This document shows, piece after piece, positions 7,813 to 12,631 of a DNA stretch of 12,631 nucleotides. The position numbers and the translations under genes were made by a program. How positions within the stretch are numbered: the first letter of the stretch is position 1; each line of letters begins with the position of its first letter. Under the pieces are notes generated by a model. That model was not told where the DNA came from. It ran no database searches and was given only the letters and a program-made list of their open reading frames with translations. The stretch is from Anaerolineales bacterium UBA1136 (lineage in GTDB: Bacteria; Chloroflexota; Anaerolineae; Anaerolineales; UBA11657): contig DCAJ01000015.1 of NCBI GenBank assembly GCA_002311455.1, positions 4,392 to 17,022 on the forward strand. Reading direction: 5' to 3'.

Positions 7813-8451
7813 TCATTTATCGAGATCAATTAATACTGCTCTAGCAGGAGCACCCTCACATCCTCTAAGCTTCAGAGGAAGACATATTAAATGATATCCA
7901 CCTTCCTGTACTCCATCAAAATTCAAGCCTTCCACTGGTATAACCCCTGCTTGAAGCAAGGTAAGATGAGTGGGCCCAGTATTGCCGTAAGGAGCAACTG
8001 AAAGATAGTCAACACCAACTAATCGAATTCCACGTTCCACAATCCACTTGGCGCCTGAGTCTGATATAGCAACGAAATCTGTATGAAAAACAGTTTTGTT
8101 TTCAGACCATAATTGTGAATTACTAGTCTTAATCAATAATCTCTCTGTATCCTTAGGTATTGACAATGTCTCCAATATAGCCGCATCTATAACCTGTACA
8201 TCAGAAACCTCAATCAACAGAGCCGGGCCAATAAGTGTGTCAAGATTAATACCCGTAACATCTAATCCATCTTTTAAAAAGTGAAGCGGTGCATCCAAAT
8301 GAGTGCCCGAGTGGACACCCAACTCGATTTGTGTCACATTAGCCTTTGACCCTTTTCCAATCTCATGTATTCTTTCAAACCGGATTTCGGGATGACCAGG
8401 CCAGACAGGGAAACTGGGCTTCAGACTTAGAGAGATATCAATAATTGCCAT
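7813..8451 (-). CDS. Cyclase-family metal-dependent hydrolase (KynB-like)
   Basis: This 212-residue protein matches the usual size of the cyclase/KynB family (about 205-220). The signature HSGTHLDAPLHF covers 47-58. By comparison with characterised kynurenine formamidases, His47, His51 and Asp53 would bind metal and His57 would act in catalysis. His162 and Glu174 lie where the later metal/active-site residues fall. Family members hydrolyse aryl formamides, isatin or related cyclic amides, and some annotated members have no known substrate. No kynurenine-pathway gene is nearby, so kynB is not assigned. The gene starts 6 bases after the upstream stop, with AGGGTG overlapping that stop codon as a good Shine-Dalgarno. 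It is therefore the last gene of the unit that includes the tandem membrane-anchored proteins. The protein has no signal peptide and is probably cytoplasmic. Confidence 0.88.
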   Translation of the reverse strand: MAIIDISLSLKPSFPVWPGHPEIRFERIHEIGKGSKANVTQIELGVHSGTHLDAPLHFLKDGLDVTGINLDTLIGPALLIEVSDVQVIDAAILETLSIPKDTERLLIKTSNSQLWSENKTVFHTDFVAISDSGAKWIVERGIRLVGVDYLSVAPYGNTGPTHLTLLQAGVIPVEGLNFDGVQEGGYHLICLPLKLRGCEGAPARAVLIDLDK

Positions 8452-8457
8452 GAATAA

Positions 8458-9252
8458 TCACCCTTCTCGCTGCCATTTTATGAGTATTGATCCATCAAAT
8501 TCAGCGCCATTAGCTAGACGACAAGGCTCGCTACTAAGCCCATATATAGGATAAGTGCTACTGCCAACCTGCAAAGTATAAACTTGTTGTGGATCAATCA
8601 CAAAATCACCGTAACCAAGTCCAATATCCGGATGTAAGCCTGTAGCAAAAATATCACTGCCTGTGGCCCAATTTATCCTCAATTGCACTCCAGGTATTGG
8701 GTTATCAACAGCATCTAGAACATATACTTTTAGTAATGGTTTGTTAAGTTTCTCATCACAAATTACAGTACTTTCCAGTAAGTTGTATTCGTTAACCGAT
8801 GTAATGGTGGGTACTGGACTAGCTACAACTATAGTAGGATAAGGCGTTGCTGTTGAGTCGACTATTGGATCAACTGGTGATTTGATCATAGCAGCCGAAG
8901 CAGGTTCGGATTCTAACGAGCCCCCGCTAAGTGCAAGAGCAAGCTCTCCAAGCACTGATACGTCAAAATTAGATCTCCCGGACGCAGCCCACCTTTGGGC
9001 CTGAGAAGTTACAGAATCTAGAATATTGGTCATACCTAGTTCGCCCAATCTTATCCTCGCTCTTTCCAAATCGCCATCTCTACTATAAGCTGCAGCAACC
9101 ATAACTACGTAGGTATCCTGATAATCTGAGTGTAAATCCTTTGGAGTAGCCATTCTGGATTGCCGAGGATATACAACCCATCCCAATACAAGACCAATAG
9201 TAGCACCCATACAAACGCCTATTACTATAAGATTTACCCGTATTAGTTTCAC
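8458..9252 (-). CDS. Membrane-anchored protein with duplicated juxtamembrane domain and C-terminal beta domain
   Basis: I do not recognise a named family. This 264-residue protein has a single N-terminal transmembrane helix (about 7-28). A helical region (about 36-110) contains DLHSDYQDTYVVMVAAAYS and DLERARIRLGELG. A Ser/Thr/Pro-rich linker follows (about 112-160), then a beta-rich domain (about 165-262) containing VYVLDAVDNPIPGVQLRI. That last part resembles Cna-B or carboxypeptidase-regulatory-like Ig folds. Cys165 and Cys244 bracket the beta domain and could form a disulfide if it lies outside the membrane. The helical part is paralogous to the preceding gene. The start is GTG, overlapping the upstream stop as GTGA, so translation is probably coupled. 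An extracytoplasmic structural or sensing role is possible but unproven. Confidence 0.8.
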   Translation of the reverse strand: MKLIRVNLIVIGVCMGATIGLVLGWVVYPRQSRMATPKDLHSDYQDTYVVMVAAAYSRDGDLERARIRLGELGMTNILDSVTSQAQRWAASGRSNFDVSVLGELALALSGGSLESEPASAAMIKSPVDPIVDSTATPYPTIVVASPVPTITSVNEYNLLESTVICDEKLNKPLLKVYVLDAVDNPIPGVQLRINWATGSDIFATGLHPDIGLGYGDFVIDPQQVYTLQVGSSTYPIYGLSSEPCRLANGAEFDGSILIKWQREG

Positions 9253-9719
9253 GACAGAAAAGGTCTCATTTTGGGAGTATCTGAACCAAGTGCCTTTGCG
9301 AGCTCTGCCATTGCAGTTATATCAGCAGTACTGTGTCCCGCAGCAATCATATGTTCCACTCGAGCAGCTACAAACTCACCTGGTCGATCCAAACCGAAAT
9401 CAGAAAGATAGGCTCGTGTCACGCCAATATCCTTCTCCAAAGCGTATTTTTGAGCAATCAATAACAGATAATCGTTTGCATAGTCTGCTCTTAGTGCGTA
9501 CGGATCGTTGTCCAAATATTTTACCGGTGAAATCTCCCAAGCATAGTAAAGACTAATTCCAGCACCAACAAGCAATCCGAGGAAAAGATTGAAGAGAGCT
9601 GGGCGAGTCACTCGATTCATGCGCTGAGGACGCAAGACACGAGCTTGTTTCTGACGTTGGTATTTGTAATCGTAACGGGTCATGCCATGATAGAATTGCC
9701 AATATGCTTCAGGACACAT
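9249..9719 (-). CDS. Small membrane-anchored protein, paralogue of the following gene
   Basis: This protein of up to 156 residues has an Arg/Lys-rich N-terminus, one transmembrane helix (about 42-61) and a helical domain (about 70-147). That domain contains ALRADYANDYLLLIAQKYA and an AYLSDFGL segment, followed by AMAELAKALG. The order DY..DY......A..Y...D...A...L...G..., ending in ELA.ALG, matches the next gene position by position, so the two arose by duplication. This copy stops after the helical domain and lacks the linker and beta domain. The basic flank suggests the helical domain is outside the membrane. The start is uncertain: ATG 9719, 9683 and 9620 are all in frame and none has a clear Shine-Dalgarno. 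The gene begins 39 bases after tRNA-Leu. Its function is unknown. Confidence 0.78.
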   Translation of the reverse strand: MCPEAYWQFYHGMTRYDYKYQRQKQARVLRPQRMNRVTRPALFNLFLGLLVGAGISLYYAWEISPVKYLDNDPYALRADYANDYLLLIAQKYALEKDIGVTRAYLSDFGLDRPGEFVAARVEHMIAAGHSTADITAMAELAKALGSDTPKMRPFLS

Positions 9720-9758
9720 TCCAAATATACAAAATTATTTCTGTTAACGATAATTCTA

Positions 9759-9841
9759 TGCCGAAGGTGGGAATCGAACCCACACACCCTAAGGGTACGC
9801 GATTTTGAGTCGCGCGCGTCTGCCAATTCCGCCACTTCGGC
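9759..9841 (-). tRNA. tRNA-Leu (anticodon CAA)
   Basis: On the minus strand the acceptor GCCGAAG pairs with CTTCGGC, followed by discriminator A at 9759. The anticodon stem CGCGA/TCGCG encloses the loop CTCAAAA, giving anticodon CAA for codon UUG. A long variable arm with ACCC-TTA-GGGT marks it as class II (leucine type). The T arm GTGGG-TTCGATT-CCCAC is perfect. No CCA is encoded, so it must be added after transcription. No terminator is seen between this tRNA and the downstream protein genes. Confidence 0.96.
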
Positions 9842-9854
9842 GAGCACACAGGGC

Positions 9855-9883
9855 ATTCTAAGCTAACCACGTAATACGGTCAA
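9855..9883 (-). promoter_or_regulatory. Near-consensus promoter for tRNA-Leu and downstream genes
   Basis: On the minus strand, TTGACC (9878-9883) and TAGAAT (9855-9860) each match consensus at five of six positions and are separated by exactly 17 bases. Transcription would begin near 9848, about 7 bases before the mature tRNA 5' end. This is the best promoter in the window. Confidence 0.8.
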
Positions 9884-9885
9884 GC

Positions 9886-9891
9886 TATACT
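9886..9891 (+). promoter_or_regulatory. Candidate -10 box for a leaderless ychF-like mRNA
   Basis: TATACT ends 4 bases before the ATG at 9896. No Shine-Dalgarno and no good -35 box are seen. It lies directly beside the divergent tRNA promoter, so the two promoters would share the 54-base gap. Confidence 0.4.
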
Positions 9892-9895
9892 AAAT

Positions 9896-10993
9896 ATGAA
9901 ACTTGGTATCATTGGACTACCTCACTGTGGCAAAACCACACTCTTTAGTACTCTGACACATGATTACAGTCCCACTGTACAAATAGTTGTTGATGGAAGC
10001 ACTCAAATAGATACAGCTGTAGTCAATGTGCCTGATCAACGCATAGACTGGCTGTCGACTCATTATCATCCAAAAAAGACATCCTATGCAAAGATTACCT
10101 TCCAAGATATCTCGGGCATAACAAGTAGTCAGGAAAGTTTTCCAAGGTCACTTCTAACCATCTTGTCACAGGTGGACGGATTTATACATGTCGTCCGCAA
10201 CTTTGACGATCCTAATATTCCTCATCCTATGCAGCGTATTGATGCAAAAGGTGACATCAACACACTCCTAAATGAGTTCGCGCTAAATGATATGCTGACA
10301 GTAGAGCAGCGACTGGAAAATTTGAGTAATGAATGGGATAAGGGAGGCGGACGAAGTCGTACAGAAATCGAGTATGAGCAAAAACTATTTGAGCAATTAC
10401 ATGATGCACTTGAAACTAGTTATGGCATAGATACAATACATTTGAACAAACAACAGCAGAAACTAGTCTCAGGCTTTGGGTTTCTTACTAGCAAACCGAT
10501 GCTAATAGTACTTAACTCTGATGACAAATCAGAGAAAACAAAAAGTCTTATCGCTGATAGTAGACATGAAAAGCTCAAAAGCAATATAATTTCATTAATG
10601 GGTAAGCTAGAAATGGAGATTACCCAACTTGAGGAAAATGACGCTTCATTTTTCATGAAAGAGTACGGCTTATTAGAGTCAGGACTAGATAAAGTGATCG
10701 AAAGCTCTTACAAGATGATGGATCTAAAATCATTTTTTACTGTAGGAAAGAATGAGGTGCGAGCATGGACAATCACAAACAATACCAGTGCCCCACAAGC
10801 CGCAGGAATCATCCATAGTGACATGCATTCTGGGTTTATCAGAGCTGAAGTCATGTCTTTTGCAGATCTGAGCAAATTAGGGTCCGAGTCGCTCGTTAAG
10901 GCAGCCGGAAAATGGAGGCTGGAGGGCAAAGAGTACATTGTACAAGATGGGGACATATTGAACGTTCGTTTTTCGCCTCCGAGACGCAATTAG
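9896..10993 (+). CDS. Divergent YchF-like NTPase with C-terminal TGS (DUF933) domain
   Basis: This 365-residue protein is close to YchF in length and order: P-loop G domain, helical insert (about 128-190), then TGS/DUF933 domain (about 279-360) with FFTVGKNEVRAWTI and QDGDILNVRF. Walker A is GLPHCGKT (7-14) with Lys13 kept. The usual NFPFCTIEPN segment is absent. Switch II begins DISG (71-74) but lacks the conserved LVKGASKGEGLGN run. The base-specificity motif is NSDD (207-210) where E. coli YchF has NVNE. YchF/OLA1 proteins are ribosome-associated ATPases linked to stress responses; because the nucleotide loops differ, activity and base preference here are uncertain. It lies 26 bases before an M3 oligoendopeptidase on the same strand, suggesting an operon. 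I believe this variant form recurs in Chloroflexota, often named only as a DUF933 protein, and it may coexist with a canonical ychF elsewhere in the genome. Confidence 0.87.
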   Translation: MKLGIIGLPHCGKTTLFSTLTHDYSPTVQIVVDGSTQIDTAVVNVPDQRIDWLSTHYHPKKTSYAKITFQDISGITSSQESFPRSLLTILSQVDGFIHVVRNFDDPNIPHPMQRIDAKGDINTLLNEFALNDMLTVEQRLENLSNEWDKGGGRSRTEIEYEQKLFEQLHDALETSYGIDTIHLNKQQQKLVSGFGFLTSKPMLIVLNSDDKSEKTKSLIADSRHEKLKSNIISLMGKLEMEITQLEENDASFFMKEYGLLESGLDKVIESSYKMMDLKSFFTVGKNEVRAWTITNNTSAPQAAGIIHSDMHSGFIRAEVMSFADLSKLGSESLVKAAGKWRLEGKEYIVQDGDILNVRFSPPRRN

Positions 10994-11019
10994 CAAATAA
11001 TATATTTGGAGAAAGTTGA

Positions 11020-12631
11020 ATGACCAATACTCGTAGCAAATTCAAACAAACTGCCTGGGATCTGACTGATATCATTGCCGCGCCAAATGGCCAGCCACTA
11101 CAGACAATTACCGCAGAGCTAGAAGCAGCAGTATCCGCAATTGAGGCAATGAGACCCAAGCTCAGTCAAGACATCAGTTCAACCGATTTCAACCATGCAC
11201 TTGAGCTTACTGAACGCGTCACCGCAGCCGCTAACCGTTTGGGGTCATACGCCGGTTTGTGGTTTTCTGGAGATACACAAAACCAGGCTGCACTAGCCTT
11301 TCAGGGAAAAATAGAACAGCTCACAACTGAGGCACAGAACCGCGTACTGTTTCTGAGTCTGTGGTGGAAAACTCTGCCAGAGGCATCAGCTGCTCGTTTA
11401 ACTGCCAGCTCCCCGGCCGATCTCCGCTATTATCTGAGCCGCCAGCGCAAGGAAAGGTCTCACGTACTTACAGAGCACGATGAGAAAATCATCAATATAA
11501 AGAACATGAACGGCAGCAATGCGCTCACCACCATATATGCAATGCTGACCAACAAATACAAATTTAATCTGAGCATTAATAATGGAGATGAGAAACGAGA
11601 ACTTACTCGAGATGCTCTCATGACATACGTACGTAATTCAGATGAAGATCTGCGCGCACGAGCATATCAGGAACTGTATCGTGTATATGCCGAGGACGGA
11701 ATGGTTCTCGCGCAAGTCTACAAACACCTAGTTCAAGATTGGCACGAGGAACAAATCAAACTACGTAATTACTCCAGCCCGATTGCTGTCCGCAACCTGC
11801 GTAACGACATCCCAAATGAAGTTACGGAAATGTTGCTGCATATTTGCAGGAAGAACGCAGCAGTCTTTCAGCACTGGCTCCGTATAAAAGCTGGATTGCT
11901 TCAAATGAACAAATTACGCCGTTACGACATCTACGCCCCACTTACCAGTGCAGAACAAGAATATCCATATATTGAATCAGTTGAACTGGTACTGGACACT
12001 TTTGAGCAATTCTCGCCAGAGATGGCAGCGTCCGCAAGACGAGTTTTTGATGATGGCCACATAGATTCTGAAAATCGAATTGGTAAGCGTGGAGGAGCTT
12101 TCTGTGCTAGCGTGGTGCCAAAAGTTACTCCTTATGTGCTGTTAAACTATGGTAGCTCCGTGCGTGACGTGGCCACACTCGCCCACGAACTGGGACATGC
12201 CGTCCACAGCATGATGGCCAAGAATCATTCGGTACTTAACTATCATTCCACTCTACCACTTGCGGAGACTGCCTCGACATTCTCCGAAATGCTGCTCATG
12301 GACAGACTACTTGCGAACAATCCAAATACCGCAGTGCGTCGAGACTTGATTGCAAAGGCATTGGATGACAATTATGCTACCATCATGCGTCAGGCATATT
12401 TCACCCTTTTCGAACAACGGGCACATAAGATGATCAAAGATCATGTAGGCACTGATGAATTGAACAGAGCTTATATGGAGAATCTAGAAGAGCAGTTTGG
12501 AGACTCTGTCGAAGTGAGTGAAGAATTTCAGTGGGAATGGGTCTCGATTCCTCACATTTATTACTCGCCTTTTTACTGCTACGCGTACAGTTTTGGGCAA
12601 TTACTGGTACTAGCGCTGTATCAACGCTACC
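11020..12631 (+). CDS. M3-family oligoendopeptidase (PepF-type), C-terminus cut by window end
   Basis: At least 537 residues are present and the frame runs off the window end; typical members are about 590-610 residues, so some 50-70 are probably missing. The N-terminal helical half contains the PepF_N-like region (about 90-190). The catalytic part has the zinc motif HELGH at 389-393 and a third ligand, Glu416, in LAETASTFSE. HIYYSPFYCYAYSFG (512-526) supplies the tyrosines that position substrate in M3 enzymes. It should be a cytoplasmic zinc peptidase cleaving short peptides; there is no signal sequence. GGAG at 11008-11011 lies 8 bases before the ATG and fixes the start. The 26-base gap after the YchF-like gene has no terminator, so they are probably co-transcribed. 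Base composition appears somewhat more GC-rich than the neighbouring gene in sampled stretches, but not enough to claim transfer. Confidence 0.93.
   Translation, partial: MTNTRSKFKQTAWDLTDIIAAPNGQPLQTITAELEAAVSAIEAMRPKLSQDISSTDFNHALELTERVTAAANRLGSYAGLWFSGDTQNQAALAFQGKIEQLTTEAQNRVLFLSLWWKTLPEASAARLTASSPADLRYYLSRQRKERSHVLTEHDEKIINIKNMNGSNALTTIYAMLTNKYKFNLSINNGDEKRELTRDALMTYVRNSDEDLRARAYQELYRVYAEDGMVLAQVYKHLVQDWHEEQIKLRNYSSPIAVRNLRNDIPNEVTEMLLHICRKNAAVFQHWLRIKAGLLQMNKLRRYDIYAPLTSAEQEYPYIESVELVLDTFEQFSPEMAASARRVFDDGHIDSENRIGKRGGAFCASVVPKVTPYVLLNYGSSVRDVATLAHELGHAVHSMMAKNHSVLNYHSTLPLAETASTFSEMLLMDRLLANNPNTAVRRDLIAKALDDNYATIMRQAYFTLFEQRAHKMIKDHVGTDELNRAYMENLEEQFGDSVEVSEEFQWEWVSIPHIYYSPFYCYAYSFGQLLVLALYQRY

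Noticed and set aside
9720..9758. A possible terminator between tRNA-Leu and the next gene
   Set aside because: The only inverted repeat (AATTAT/ATAATT with an 11-base loop) is all A/T and too weak to call.
10896..11159. An 87-residue minus-strand frame spanning the ychF-M3 junction
   Set aside because: It overlaps the TGS-domain coding end and the M3 start with its clear Shine-Dalgarno; no independent support.
1..12631. Mobile element, phage, CRISPR or defence system
   Set aside because: No transposase, integrase, regular spaced repeats, attachment-site duplication at the tRNA 3' end, or defence-type nuclease or helicase was found.

Overview
The window looks like chromosomal core sequence from an uncultured or little-studied member of the Chloroflexota, with moderate to low GC (about 40-45% by eye). 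This placement is an inference. It rests on the divergent YchF/DUF933 subfamily, the YfhO-type membrane protein, and a tandem pair of small membrane-anchored proteins whose DY...A..Y....D...A...L..LG region resembles uncharacterised proteins I associate with that phylum. The tRNA has no encoded CCA. I saw no phage, IS element, CRISPR array or plasmid gene.

Layout. (1) 1-344 is the C-terminal end of dnaK, closed by a perfect 12-bp-stem terminator (384-407). (2) A promoter with a perfect TATAAT (439-467) precedes ilvE (522-1433), followed by a small two- or three-helix DUF1648-like membrane protein (1479-1841). (3) A 153-base gap leads to a large YfhO-family multipass membrane protein (1995-3986). 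(4) Convergent to it, on the minus strand, is a surface-polysaccharide block read from 7766 down to 4016: two GT4 glycosyltransferases and a polyprenyl-phosphate glycosylphosphotransferase, the last two overlapping by ATGA. (5) Further upstream on the minus strand are tRNA-Leu(CAA) with a near-consensus promoter, two tandem paralogous membrane-anchored proteins overlapping by GTGA, and a metal-dependent cyclase/KynB-like hydrolase. These form a probable single transcription unit running from about 9848 to 7813. (6) Divergent from the tRNA, on the plus strand, are a degenerate YchF-like NTPase with a TGS domain (9896-10993) and an M3 oligoendopeptidase (11020 to the window end, partial).

How the genes may work together. 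The phosphoglycosyltransferase would load the first sugar on undecaprenyl phosphate at the membrane. The two GT4 enzymes would extend the glycan in the cytoplasm. The convergent YfhO protein is a plausible GT-C enzyme for extracytoplasmic decoration. No flippase, polymerase or ligase is visible, so the pathway is incomplete here. The ychF-M3 pair looks like a housekeeping translation/peptide-turnover operon. The least explained part is the tandem paralogue pair, the second member of which carries an added extracytoplasmic beta-rich domain. Several minus-strand and ychF starts lack a Shine-Dalgarno sequence and sit at the expected transcription start, which suggests leaderless mRNAs.
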